63,737 bases of DNA from Candidatus Altimarinota bacterium (GTDB lineage: Bacteria; Patescibacteriota; Gracilibacteria; JAHISY01). Under the pieces are notes generated by a model. It ran no database searches, was not told the DNA's origin, and worked only from the letters and a program-made list of their open reading frames with translations. The translations under genes and the position numbers were made by a program. Of the stretch, positions 19,624 to 28,813 are shown piece by piece. The stretch lies in the NCBI GenBank assembly GCA_028690585.1, contig JAQVAZ010000002.1, positions 1 through 63,737 of the forward strand, in the 5' to 3' direction. Every line of letters starts with the position of its first letter. Position 1 is the stretch's first letter.

Positions 19624-21186
19624 TTATTTCTCAACTTTTTTTCCGCTTCTCCAAATCGCATATTCCAAGCTATCACTCAACGCCTGCCAACTTGCCTTGA
19701 TGATATTTTCTGAGCAACCTACTGTTTTCCAGTCTTCTTTTCCGTTACTGGATTCGATTAATACACGCGTTTTCGCCGCAGTAGCAGAATGGGTATCAAG
19801 AATTCGCACTTTATAATCAGTTAATTCTACATTCTTAGTCTGTGGGAAAAATTCTTCTATTCCTTGACGCAAAGCTAAATCCAAAGCATTCACTGGGCCA
19901 TTTCCACTAGCGGAGAACTTTCGTAGCTTTCCTTTCACTTTCACCTCCACGGTTGCATCCACACCACCAGCGGAAGAATTCGAAACACAATACTCTTGCA
20001 GCTCGAAAGGTTTTTTATAGTCTTTTTCTGAGTGGAGAATTAGTAACGCAAAACTTGCTTCCGCGGTTTCATAATAAAAACCCTGGTTTTCTAGATCTTT
20101 TACTTGCGCGAGAATTTCTCGGATTTGCGGAGAATCTGATTGGATTTTTATTCCTAATCTCTGCGCTACTGCAATCACATTCGATTTCCCAGATAATTCT
20201 GAGATTGTGATATTAGTGTGATTACCAACTAGTTTTGGATCGATATGCTCATAACTTGCAGGAATCTTCGCGACTGCAGAAACATGGATTCCGCCTTTAT
20301 GGGTGAAAGCATTTTTCCCTACGAAGGGTTGATCGTTTTTCGGACGCTTATTTCCAATCTCATAAACATAATTCGCGAGATTAGTAAGTTGCGCGAGTTT
20401 CGCTGGTGGGAGAATCTTCATTCCTTTTTTCAGCTGAAGATCTGCGATGATGGTGTTGAGATTTGCGTTTCCGGTTCTTTCACCGATTCCGTTAATCGTG
20501 CCTTGAATTAGATTTACTCCGTTTTCTACTGCGATAATGGAATTCGCCACTGCTACTCCAGAATCATTATGGGTATGAATCCCAAGTGGTGTTTTTATTT
20601 TCTTTTTTATCTCGGAGATAATTTTTCCTAACTCACTCGGGAGACTTCCTCCATTTGTATCACAGAGTGTCAGATTCATCGCGCCAGCGCCTTCAGCTGC
20701 GCGCAAACACGCAAGAGTGAACTTTGGGTTACTCTTCCAACCATCAAAGCAATGCTCTGCATCAAAAATTACCTTTCTTTTGTTCTTTATTAAGAATTTA
20801 ATCGTATTAGAAATTAAATCTAAAGCTTCACTATCACTCACTCCGAGAATTTTCCGAGTGTGAAGATCCCAGACTTTTCCAAATACTGTTATATATTTAG
20901 TTTCCGCTGCGAGAACTTTTTGGAGTAAAACATCTGTTTCCGCGGTTTTTACTTTCATATGTGTCGCCGAAAAAGCTACCACCTTACTTTTTAACTTTAT
21001 TTTTTTTATCTTCGCGAAATACTCTTCATCTTTTGGATTACTTCCTGGCCAACCACCCTCAATAAAATCAAAACCAAAATCGTTTAATTTTTCTGTAATT
21101 AGAATTTTTTCATTTACTGTGAAATTTACTCCTTCACTCTGAGATCCATCGCGTAGCGTTGTATCGTATATATAAATATATTTCAT
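19624..21186 (-). CDS. cimA: (R)-citramalate synthase
   Basis: 520 residues of the HMGL-like/LeuA family. Signatures are DTTLRDGSQ near residue 8, the metal-binding HTHNDSG, NGIGERTGNANL, and a C-terminal LeuA-type allosteric domain (from about residue 390). Sequence style (EGVNFTVNEK, GGWPGSNPKD) is that of bacterial citramalate synthase rather than isopropylmalate synthase. It joins pyruvate and acetyl-CoA to citramalate, opening a threonine-independent route to isoleucine. The aminotransferase at 39215-40141 could finish that route. The region upstream holds DnaA-box-like repeats. Confidence 0.92.
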   Translation of the reverse strand: MKYIYIYDTTLRDGSQSEGVNFTVNEKILITEKLNDFGFDFIEGGWPGSNPKDEEYFAKIKKIKLKSKVVAFSATHMKVKTAETDVLLQKVLAAETKYITVFGKVWDLHTRKILGVSDSEALDLISNTIKFLIKNKRKVIFDAEHCFDGWKSNPKFTLACLRAAEGAGAMNLTLCDTNGGSLPSELGKIISEIKKKIKTPLGIHTHNDSGVAVANSIIAVENGVNLIQGTINGIGERTGNANLNTIIADLQLKKGMKILPPAKLAQLTNLANYVYEIGNKRPKNDQPFVGKNAFTHKGGIHVSAVAKIPASYEHIDPKLVGNHTNITISELSGKSNVIAVAQRLGIKIQSDSPQIREILAQVKDLENQGFYYETAEASFALLILHSEKDYKKPFELQEYCVSNSSAGGVDATVEVKVKGKLRKFSASGNGPVNALDLALRQGIEEFFPQTKNVELTDYKVRILDTHSATAAKTRVLIESSNGKEDWKTVGCSENIIKASWQALSDSLEYAIWRSGKKVEK

Positions 21187-21229
21187 TTATTTTATTAATA
21201 AGTAAGAAGAGAGTTGATAGAAAGTAATA

Positions 21230-21330
21230 AAAAGTGGTTGAGATAACTGTTTTTGTGAATAAGTTGATAAGTTTGTGAATAACTTTTGGGAAAAGTGTTG
21301 AGAAGTGAGTTGGTTATGAGTGGAAAAATT
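21230..21330 (-). other. Cluster of DnaA-box-like sites
   Basis: On the minus strand, two TTATTCACA boxes (plus 21254-21262 and 21274-21282) flank TTATCAAC (21263-21270). TTATCTCAA-like and TTTTCCACTC-like sequences lie on either side, all within an AT-rich 200-bp intergenic gap. It may be an origin element or a DnaA-titration/regulatory site. Confidence 0.4.
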
Positions 21331-21388
21331 AGATAAGTAAGTAAAGAAAAACTCTTTCAAAATCTAAAAGCTACCCATCTGCGCAAAA

Positions 21389-22657
21389 CTAAATTTTGAA
21401 ACTATCACGCGGTGGAATGTTTTTCTGATTTGGAATCACCTTTACCTTCTCTGCTTTTGTGTAAAAACTATCGTTTTCCACATTCTTTTCCACAAGCATT
21501 CCACTTCCGATCAAACTATTTCCTCCAATCAAAACTCCCGGCATGATGCTGGTGTTTACTCCAATTCTTACTGCTTCCCCGATAGCGCAACCCCATTTCG
21601 TTTTGTGAGAATTAATTTTATCTTCGCGAATTACACTTTTGATTTCTCCTTCATCGAGTCTCAGGTTTGCACAAACTGCACCAGCCCCGAAGCTTACATT
21701 ACCTGCAATCACGCTGTCGCCCACATAGTTGCGATGTAGCCACACTCCCTCTCCGAGATAGCTGCGCGTAACTTCACTATAGCCACCCACTACGGAATTC
21801 TCACCAACAATAGAGTCTCTCACGAAAGCATGAGTGCCAACGATGGAATTTTTTCCAATCACGGTGTTTCCTGTAATCACCGCATAATCGAAAACTTTCA
21901 CTCCCGCTTCGATAATTACATTTCCATTTATCACCGCTGTTTTCGCAATCTTGGCTTTCGGAGAAATTTTCTTTTTTACACCAGCGAGATATTTCTCAGT
22001 TAAGTCTAAAACGTGGAAAGGGTATTTCACCGCTTGCCAGCTGCCCGGATTTTTTACCGCGACGAAAGTGCCTTTCTTAAAAAGCTGTGCGAGTGCCAGC
22101 TCATAACCATCATCTTCTTTGTTGTGAGTTTTTTCTAATTCTTTCACCAACTCCTCGGGTTTTTGAAACAAGTGACAAACGATATTCACTAGATTGCTAG
22201 GCTCTTTGCCTTCACCTGGTTTCTCTACGATGTTAAAAATCTTTCCCTTCCCAGCCTTCAGATAACCGCCTGGAAAATATTTTTTCACCTCCTGCGCAAG
22301 AATCGCACCATCACATTTTTTCGCAACGATTACTCTCTTCATCGCTTCTGCGCTAATCGAATCGTTAGTAGAGAGAATCAGAGTTGGCCGTGTGAGAAGT
22401 TTCTTCGCAGTCAAAACCGCACCACGCATTCCTTCATCTAAATCTTTCTGCTCCAAAACTTCGAGTTTTGGAAATAATTTTTCTAATCTCTCGAGATTGT
22501 GTTTATTCCCCACGAGAATAATTTTTTTCACTCCCGCCTTTTGCAGCTTCTCTACCTGTATCTCCACGAGAGTTTTTTCTCCGAAGCGCAAAAAATTCTT
22601 ATCGGGCAGCGGCCAGAATCTTTTACTTCTACCAGCAGCGAGAAGGAGGGCTTGCAT
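21389..22657 (-). CDS. GlmU-like sugar-1-phosphate nucleotidyltransferase with left-handed beta-helix
   Basis: The N-terminal ~220 residues are a nucleotidyltransferase domain (MQALLLAAGRSKRFWPL, with the G-x-G-x-R loop partly changed). The C-terminal ~180 residues are hexapeptide repeats (VIEAGVKVFDYAVITGN, IGKNSIVGTHA, VRIGVNTSIMPGVLIGG). The layout matches bifunctional GlmU or archaeal Sugar-1-P nucleotidyltransferase/acetyltransferase proteins that make UDP-GlcNAc for peptidoglycan. It precedes no clear operon partner, but murJ ends 35 bp upstream on the same strand. Exact substrate unproven. Confidence 0.8.
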   Translation of the reverse strand: MQALLLAAGRSKRFWPLPDKNFLRFGEKTLVEIQVEKLQKAGVKKIILVGNKHNLERLEKLFPKLEVLEQKDLDEGMRGAVLTAKKLLTRPTLILSTNDSISAEAMKRVIVAKKCDGAILAQEVKKYFPGGYLKAGKGKIFNIVEKPGEGKEPSNLVNIVCHLFQKPEELVKELEKTHNKEDDGYELALAQLFKKGTFVAVKNPGSWQAVKYPFHVLDLTEKYLAGVKKKISPKAKIAKTAVINGNVIIEAGVKVFDYAVITGNTVIGKNSIVGTHAFVRDSIVGENSVVGGYSEVTRSYLGEGVWLHRNYVGDSVIAGNVSFGAGAVCANLRLDEGEIKSVIREDKINSHKTKWGCAIGEAVRIGVNTSIMPGVLIGGNSLIGSGMLVEKNVENDSFYTKAEKVKVIPNQKNIPPRDSFKI

Positions 22658-22691
22658 AGAGAAATGGTTAGTTTACCGAGTGATAACTCTA

Positions 22692-24179
22692 TCAGAGTTT
22701 GCGGGGATTTACACCGAGAAATTTTAAAGCAAGCAAATAAAAACATCCGCCGAGGATTCCAACTCCGCCGATTTTCAAAACAAGCATTGTGAAATTATCC
22801 GCTACGAAAGCTTGATTCAATCCCCACGCCAGAATCCCTAAAGCAGCGGAGATTAAAATAATTTTCCACAAAGTTTTCCCGAGCGAAAATTTCACCTCAC
22901 GCTTCAACAAAACAAAAAGATAACTCACCCCCGCGATAGTTGCGAAAGAATAAGCGGCAGCCAATCCACTAGAAGCGAGAAGAGGAGAGAGTAGATAAGC
23001 TGCGAGAACGGTAATTATGAGATAAAAAATATTTGCTATAAGCGGGATTCGCGTATTCTTTTTCGCGAAGAAAGCGTTATTCAAAATCGGCAGTAGCCCG
23101 AAGAAAGGAATCCCGACAGAGAGGTAGGCCAGCGATTCTGCCACTAGCTTCACATCGGTGGCGGTGAATTCTCCTCTCGCAAGAATTAATTCAGTAATTT
23201 CTACGCGCAAAACAAACAAACCAATCGCAGCGGGAATCACCCAATACAAAACCCCGAGGATATTTTTGCGCAAAGCTTCTCCGAATTCTTTCGGTTGATT
23301 TACTAAGCGGGTTAATCCAGCGAAACTCACGGTGGCGAAAGCGATTCCCACTACCCCCATTGGTAGCGATGCGAGATTCCAGGCGTAGTTGAAAACAGCT
23401 AAAGCCCCGCCTCCTATCAGTGATGCGAAGAAAGTAATCGCAACTAATTCCAGCTGAGAAGCAGTAACAGCGATTACTCTAGGGGTTGCGAGTTTCACCA
23501 AGCTACGTAATTCCCCAAGATGGAAAACTGGTTGCCAGCGGAAACCCGCGCGAAGCATTCCCGGAATTTGAATCACTGCATGCAGGAAGCTTCCTAGCGC
23601 TACTCCGTAACTCAAACCCACTACTCCATATTCTCTACCCCACACTAGCGCGCCAAAAATAATTCCTGCGTTATATAAAATCGGCGCGAGTGAATACCAA
23701 ACGAATTTGTGAAAGTGTTGTGCGAGCCCGCCCATCACCGCGGAGATGGTGAAGAAGATTGGCGCGAGAAGTTGAATCCGTAGCAGTAGCGCGGTTTGAG
23801 TGGTTGCTTCCGCATCGAATCCTGGAGTGATGAGATGGATGAAGGGTTTCGCGAAAACGAAGAGGATTCCGCAAAAAATTAGCACGAAAATGAAAAGAAC
23901 ATTAAGTGTGTTACTCGCGAAACGATTCACTTCCGCCTCGGTTTTTTTCTCTGCGATGAGTGGAATGAAGGCTGCGGAGAGAGTGCCAAAAATTAGCAAC
24001 GAGTAAACCAAGTCTGGTAAGCGAAACGCTGCAAAATAAGTATCGAGATTGAAAACCCCTACCCCGCCCGTTGCGCCAAAAACATGCGCGAAAGTGGAAT
24101 CACGCAACACTCCGAGAATGCGCGAAAGCAGCTGAGAAACTGCCAGAATCAGAGTGGCGGGAAGGAGGATTTTTTTCAC
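22692..24179 (-). CDS. murJ: Lipid II flippase MurJ
   Basis: 495 residues, about 14 hydrophobic segments of the MOP/MVF superfamily. Typical MurJ sequence features include SQLLSRILGVLRDSTFAHVFG at the start, then PGFDAEA, the AGLTRLVNQPKEFGEALR segment and GLLPILNNAFFAKKNTRIPL. It moves lipid II across the cytoplasmic membrane for peptidoglycan synthesis, complementing the Mur ligase at 61500. GTG start, with TAAACT (plus 24186-24191) only 6 bp upstream, which predicts a leaderless or near-leaderless mRNA. Confidence 0.93.
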   Translation of the reverse strand: MKKILLPATLILAVSQLLSRILGVLRDSTFAHVFGATGGVGVFNLDTYFAAFRLPDLVYSLLIFGTLSAAFIPLIAEKKTEAEVNRFASNTLNVLFIFVLIFCGILFVFAKPFIHLITPGFDAEATTQTALLLRIQLLAPIFFTISAVMGGLAQHFHKFVWYSLAPILYNAGIIFGALVWGREYGVVGLSYGVALGSFLHAVIQIPGMLRAGFRWQPVFHLGELRSLVKLATPRVIAVTASQLELVAITFFASLIGGGALAVFNYAWNLASLPMGVVGIAFATVSFAGLTRLVNQPKEFGEALRKNILGVLYWVIPAAIGLFVLRVEITELILARGEFTATDVKLVAESLAYLSVGIPFFGLLPILNNAFFAKKNTRIPLIANIFYLIITVLAAYLLSPLLASSGLAAAYSFATIAGVSYLFVLLKREVKFSLGKTLWKIILISAALGILAWGLNQAFVADNFTMLVLKIGGVGILGGCFYLLALKFLGVNPRKL

Positions 24180-24244
24180 CCGATTAGTTTAAGAGTTTCC
24201 TTCTTGCTGGTAAACTCGGTAGGTAATTTCCTAATTTTTTTCCC

Positions 24245-24700
24245 ATGGCCAACTCACTCAACAAAGCGCAAATCATCGGGAACCTCACCCGAGATCCAGA
24301 AGTCAGGCAAACACCAAATGGCCAAACCGTTGCTACTCTCGGCGTAGCCAGTAATCGCAAATGGAAAAACCAAGCAGGCGAAACTCAAGAAGAGGTGGAG
24401 TTTCACTCTGTCGTTGCTTGGGGAAGATTGGCAGAAATCTGCCAGCAGTATCTCCACAAAGGCAGCAAAGTTTATTTCGAAGGCAGACTTAAAACTCGCA
24501 ACTGGGAAGACCCAGATGGTAAGAAAAACTACCGCACAGAAATCATCGCCGAGAATATGATTATGTTGGATTCCAAGGGTGGTGGCGCTGGTGGTGCATC
24601 TCCAGCTTATTCCAAACCAGCTGCGGCAGAAGATGCTGGTGATGATCAAACTCCTCCTCCACATGAGGAAGAGGTGAAGATCGATGATTTACCTTTCTAG
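24245..24700 (+). CDS. ssb: Single-stranded DNA-binding protein
   Basis: 151 residues with the OB-fold opening NKAQIIGNLTRDPEVRQTPNGQ (shown in parts: IGNLTRDPEVR), the EVEFHSVVAWGRLAEICQQY block, and RNWEDPDGKKNYRTEI. A flexible Gly/Ala/Pro linker follows, then the acidic tip DDLPF that recruits replication and repair proteins. It is a full-length bacterial SSB. It diverges from murJ and ends at a strong bidirectional terminator. Confidence 0.97.
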   Translation: MANSLNKAQIIGNLTRDPEVRQTPNGQTVATLGVASNRKWKNQAGETQEEVEFHSVVAWGRLAEICQQYLHKGSKVYFEGRLKTRNWEDPDGKKNYRTEIIAENMIMLDSKGGGAGGASPAYSKPAAAEDAGDDQTPPPHEEEVKIDDLPF

Positions 24701-24721
24701 GAGGATTCACATTACTACAAA

Positions 24722-24748
24722 AGAAAAGCCCCGAGATGGGGCTTTTCT
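24722..24748. terminator. Bidirectional terminator between ssb and the FN3 protein
   Basis: AGAAAAGCCCC, loop GAGAT, GGGGCTTTTCT: an 11-bp perfect stem with A/T-rich flanks on both sides, serving convergent genes. Confidence 0.85.
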
Positions 24749-24768
24749 TATATTTCAGTTAAGAATTT

Positions 24769-27108
24769 TTATTTGCGGATTCGAATCCAGTTGAGAGTTT
24801 TTTCTTTGCGGCGGAAGAAGTAACCACCTGCGATAGCGATGATGCCTGTGATAGCGAGTAGCGCTGCTGGGCCAACTTCTACTTTTGTGATGTTGGAGAA
24901 AGCGGCTGCTTCGTGGTCGGTATAGATGGCTTTTACTGCGAAGTAATAATCTTCATTTGCCATCAATCCTTCTGGGCGGAAGTAAGGAGTGGTTACTGTT
25001 ACTGTTGGTAAATCGAAAAGGTTTGGGGTTGTGCCAGCAAAAACTTTGTAACCGATTGCACCACTCACCGGATTCCACACGAGAGTAGTTTGGTCTTTTT
25101 CATCTTTGCGGATTTGCAGCTGAATCGGTTGATCTACTGCTGCGCTGTGGCAAGCGCCTGCGGTTGGAGTTGCGCTGATTTCTTCTTGTGGATCAAACAC
25201 TACATTCCCTGTTGCATCGACTCCGCGTAGGGTGATGAAATATTCCACTCCGTTGATAAGATCGCGCATTTCCCATTCACTTCTATTTTTTCCATCAGGA
25301 AGAATTTGAGATTCAGTGTATTCTCTAGTTTTGATTCCATAATTAAGTTGATAAGAAACAATCGCTTCATTCGCTTGAGGCTTCCAAGTAAGCGCGAGTT
25401 TCGTATCGCAACCAGAAGCAGTGAATCCTAGTTGGCTAGTTGGAGTTGCAGCAAAAGGATTGCTGTAACCATTCGCTTCACCATTGTTATCCAGAGAAGC
25501 GATTTGGAAAGTGTATTCCGTATCGTTATTCAATTCTCCGATATACCAAGCAGTGCGATTATCTGTAGTTTCAAAAGCCTGACTGAGATTTTCAGGATTG
25601 GTTCCGTAGAAGATTGCATAGTGATTTACTTCTGCTTGATTAGCTGGTGCCTCCCAGCTGATATCCACACGCTTATCTTTTGGGGTAGCAGTTACTGTTT
25701 CGATGGTAACCGCGAGAGCCTTACTTGCAACTTTGAGAGTTGCAGCATTGTTGAGTTGCGCAGTGTTGCCAGCTGCATCAGTGACAGTTACTGCGATGGG
25801 ATAATCACCCTCTGGTAAAACCCCAACTTTCGCTTGGTAAAATCCATCGCCTTCATTCGAGCAAACGATGTTTTTTCCATTGATATTTACACTAGCTGCG
25901 CTGAGATCGGTTTCGCTTTGGATGATCACGGAAATATTATCTTCAGTAGTTGCAGCTTCCCCTGGATCCAAAACAATCTGAGTTAATTCTGGTGGAGTGG
26001 TGTCGATAGTTACGCTTACCGCATCTGACATTGCGCCAACAGAATCTGTATTTATTACAACTCCAGCAGTTAGAGAATATTCTCCATCGGGTAAATCCAG
26101 ATCAATATCGAAATTTCCAGAAGCATCGGAACTGCCTTGCGCGTAATACTGGCTATTTACAAAAGCAGCGAGATTGGAATTCGCAGGCGCTAAACCCTGG
26201 AGAGTAATTGCGCTGTTTATTACACTTCCATCGGTTGGATTGAGAATCACGGGTTTCTCTACCTCCTCTGCTTCTCCTACCACCACCACATTGATAGTGA
26301 GTGGAGCCACCGCTACATTGGTAGAATTAATCGTAAAGCTCTTGCTACCAGCCGCGCGGAAAGTTACTGCGTTGGCAAAAGTGTGAGTGCCTTTATCTAC
26401 TTCTTTGAAGATGTAATCCTTCGGTAAGATTGCATCGGTATCAGAAGTGGTGAAAGTAACTCCATCACTGAAATCTGTTACGGTGTTTCCACTGAGGTCA
26501 GTAATTTTCACCGTGATATCAGAAGGAGTATTCACCGCTACGGAAGCAGGGAAATCCGCTACGATTTTTCCTTGGTAGGCGACAGCTGAAGTTGTGCTTG
26601 TGTCTGCAGTCAGGGCATCAGCTTTGAGGTAGTTGCCTCCGATTCCGTTAGCTGGTTTGAGGAAAACTACACGAGGTCTTTCAGTTACAGTTACTCCACT
26701 GTTTTGATCGATAGCAGTAAAAGAGCTGATTCCTTCTTTCGTAGCATTCACACTAAAAATCGCTTCACCATTTGCATCAGTAGTTGCTTGAATTGCGCGG
26801 ATAGAATCAGTTGCGCGGCTACTAATGAGGTTTATTGCGCGATTACTCGCCGGTTGATTTTCAGTATCGCGCAGAGTGGCAACCACCTGAAAAGCTTCTC
26901 CAAGATAACCAATCTCATCACCTGCGCGCAGCGCTGAATTACTCGGGGAAATCGTTACATTCGCGCTACCGAGGCTACCGAAATTATGGCCTGTCAGCGC
27001 AGAAATTGGCACCAAAGCGTAGCCCGCCGGAATCTCCGCAAAAGCGGAAGCGTTGCTCGCTAGAAGAGTGAGTAATCCGAGCAACCCTGAAAGTATTTTT
27101 TTAGGCAT
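24769..27108 (-). CDS. Secreted surface protein with Ig-like and fibronectin type III domains
   Basis: The frame opens at 27216, but ATG at 27108 begins a classical signal peptide (MPKKILSGLLGLLTLLASNASAFA), giving 779 residues. Ig-like/Big-type strands fill the first half, including an NRAINLISSR segment typical of invasin-like domains. Two or three fibronectin type III modules follow (KDKRVDISWEAP, LALTWKPQANEAIVSYQL, TTLVWNPVSGAIGYKVF). A C-terminal transmembrane helix and Arg/Lys tail (ALLAITGIIAIAGGYFFRRK) anchor it. The likely role is cell-surface adhesion or envelope structure. It is not an enzyme by any visible motif. Confidence 0.85.
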   Translation of the reverse strand: MPKKILSGLLGLLTLLASNASAFAEIPAGYALVPISALTGHNFGSLGSANVTISPSNSALRAGDEIGYLGEAFQVVATLRDTENQPASNRAINLISSRATDSIRAIQATTDANGEAIFSVNATKEGISSFTAIDQNSGVTVTERPRVVFLKPANGIGGNYLKADALTADTSTTSAVAYQGKIVADFPASVAVNTPSDITVKITDLSGNTVTDFSDGVTFTTSDTDAILPKDYIFKEVDKGTHTFANAVTFRAAGSKSFTINSTNVAVAPLTINVVVVGEAEEVEKPVILNPTDGSVINSAITLQGLAPANSNLAAFVNSQYYAQGSSDASGNFDIDLDLPDGEYSLTAGVVINTDSVGAMSDAVSVTIDTTPPELTQIVLDPGEAATTEDNISVIIQSETDLSAASVNINGKNIVCSNEGDGFYQAKVGVLPEGDYPIAVTVTDAAGNTAQLNNAATLKVASKALAVTIETVTATPKDKRVDISWEAPANQAEVNHYAIFYGTNPENLSQAFETTDNRTAWYIGELNNDTEYTFQIASLDNNGEANGYSNPFAATPTSQLGFTASGCDTKLALTWKPQANEAIVSYQLNYGIKTREYTESQILPDGKNRSEWEMRDLINGVEYFITLRGVDATGNVVFDPQEEISATPTAGACHSAAVDQPIQLQIRKDEKDQTTLVWNPVSGAIGYKVFAGTTPNLFDLPTVTVTTPYFRPEGLMANEDYYFAVKAIYTDHEAAAFSNITKVEVGPAALLAITGIIAIAGGYFFRRKEKTLNWIRIRK

Positions 27109-27226
27109 AATTTGTTTTTGAAATCCGATTATTCTAGCATTTTTAAGCGATTTGAGCAATCTACCAGAGTTGCCAAAAACCATGAAATGTTTCAGAAAAT
27201 AACCAGCAAAACCCACTTTTCTCCGC

Positions 27227-27232
27227 TAAAAT
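27227..27232 (+). promoter_or_regulatory. -10 element of tRNA-Arg(UCG)
   Basis: CGCTAAAAT ends 9 bp before the first base of the tRNA, matching the window-wide (T/C)GCTARAAT promoter style. Confidence 0.5.
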
Positions 27233-27241
27233 GCCAGGCAT

Positions 27242-27318
27242 GCGCTCGTAGCTCAGCTGGATAGAGCACCGGTCTTCGGAACCGGGTGTCGCAGGTTCAA
27301 ATCCTGCCGAGCGCACCA
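27242..27318 (+). tRNA. tRNA-Arg (anticodon UCG)
   Basis: Cloverleaf with acceptor GCGCTCG/CGAGCGC, anticodon stem CCGGT/ACCGG enclosing CTTCGGA (anticodon TCG after T33), T-arm GCAGG-TTCAAAT-CCTGC, and an encoded CCA end. 77 nt including CCA. Confidence 0.95.
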
Positions 27319-27353
27319 GCCTTCGCCCTTCGGGCTACGGCCGGCAGGCCAGC
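27316..27353 (+). repeat. tRNA-trailing GC-rich repeat
   Basis: Directly after the CCA is a hairpin-forming segment, GCCTTCGCCCTTCGGGC then TACGGCCGGC. The same segment, one base changed, follows the CCA of the other tRNA-Arg (minus strand, 56798-56835). Confidence 0.7.
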
Positions 27354-27397
27354 ATCTTTTCACTTCGCGAGGCTACGGCTGGCGCAGCCAGTAGGTT

Positions 27398-28813
27398 TTA
27401 ATCCACTCGGAAATGCGCGCCTAAGCTTTTTTTGCGCCGCAAGGCTGCTGCTACCACTAGCTTCCCTACGGTTACTGCATTCTTACTTACGAAACTGCGC
27501 GGCTTCAATTTCTGCAAAGTTTTCTGCGCAGCCATCAATCCTCGTTTCTCTCTTATGATTCCGACATTCTTCCACATTAGATTTCTCACGAGTGGGAGAA
27601 TTTTCAAATCTTCTTGTAAATCAAAAACATAGTTAGGAATTTTTGCTTCCGCTGTTTTTATTTCAATCACTTTCCCAGCTTTCCCTACTGCTAATCCAAA
27701 AACTACTGCCTCGGCGAGAGAGTTACTGGCCAGGCGGTTGCCTCCGTGGATTCCAGTGTCGGCGACTTCCCCCACTGCAAAAAGATTTTTCAAATTGGTT
27801 TCACTGCGGAGATTGGTAACCACTCCACCACATGCGTAATGCGCTACCGGGAAAATCGGAATCAAATCTTTCGCGAGATTGAATCCCGCTTTTTTCACTT
27901 CTTTCCAAATCAGTGGGAAGCGCGCTTCGAGAAATTTCGCATCTGCGCGCGTGAAATCTAGATAAACTTTTCCATTTTTCATTTCCTCAAAAATCGCGCG
28001 AGAAACAATATCACGCGGCGCTAATTCTGCAGCGGGGTGATAAGCAGGAAGAAATCTTTCTCCACGAGAATTCCGCAAAACCGCACCTTCACCCCTTAGT
28101 GATTCGCTTAGCAAAGTTAAGCGGGTTTGTTTTCCTACTAGCGCAGTAGGGTGAAATTGCACGAATTCTAAATCCCGCAGTTTCGCGCCAGCGCGGTAAG
28201 CCGCCGCGATTCCATCACCAACCGAAACTTTTGGATTGGTAGTCTTGGCATAGAGTTGCCCGAAGCCACCAGTAGCAAGAATCGTTTGACCAGAAGCTAA
28301 AACAAAAATCTTCTTACCAGTTTTGAGAATCCCACCTACGCAAACTTTTTTCTCCATCGCGAGATCCAGCAGAGTGGCATTAGTCAGTATCCGAATATTT
28401 TTTCTTTTCTTCACTTCCGCCGCCAAAACTTTTTCAATCGATTCACCCGTAGAATCGCGTGTATTCCAAACACGCGAATGTGAATGCGCAGCTTCACGGG
28501 TTGGATTTTTCCGGAAAGGCACTCCGAGTTTCGTAAGCCAATCCACTGCTTTCGGCGCATTCTCTACGAGAAATTTCACCGCCGCTTTATTATTAATTCC
28601 GCAACCAGCAGTGAGAGTATCTGCAAAATGCTCCGCGAAACTATCCCAGCGAAAATTTCTTACCGCAGCGATGCCAGCCTGCGCATAGCGCGAAGAAGAT
28701 TCCAGCAAGTTAGATTTCGTTGCAATCACAACGCTGCCTTTTTCGCTCAACTTCAAAGCCGCGGTTAGCCCCGCGATACCGCTGCCGATAATGAGGAAGT
28801 TAGTTTGATTCAA
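27398..28813 (-). CDS. nadB: L-aspartate oxidase
   Basis: 471 residues with an N-terminal FAD-binding dinucleotide fold (FLIIGSGIAGLTAALKL), the SSSRYAQAGIAA block, the active-site region of the succinate dehydrogenase/fumarate reductase flavoprotein family (VQFHPTAL, HYACGGVVT) and GLAVGKAGK-type C-terminal helices. It oxidises aspartate to iminoaspartate, the first step of NAD synthesis. It overlaps the upstream nadC by 14 bp in the same operon. Quinolinate synthase (nadA) is not in the window. De novo NAD synthesis is unusual among CPR bacteria. Confidence 0.94.
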   Translation of the reverse strand: MNQTNFLIIGSGIAGLTAALKLSEKGSVVIATKSNLLESSSRYAQAGIAAVRNFRWDSFAEHFADTLTAGCGINNKAAVKFLVENAPKAVDWLTKLGVPFRKNPTREAAHSHSRVWNTRDSTGESIEKVLAAEVKKRKNIRILTNATLLDLAMEKKVCVGGILKTGKKIFVLASGQTILATGGFGQLYAKTTNPKVSVGDGIAAAYRAGAKLRDLEFVQFHPTALVGKQTRLTLLSESLRGEGAVLRNSRGERFLPAYHPAAELAPRDIVSRAIFEEMKNGKVYLDFTRADAKFLEARFPLIWKEVKKAGFNLAKDLIPIFPVAHYACGGVVTNLRSETNLKNLFAVGEVADTGIHGGNRLASNSLAEAVVFGLAVGKAGKVIEIKTAEAKIPNYVFDLQEDLKILPLVRNLMWKNVGIIREKRGLMAAQKTLQKLKPRSFVSKNAVTVGKLVVAAALRRKKSLGAHFRVD

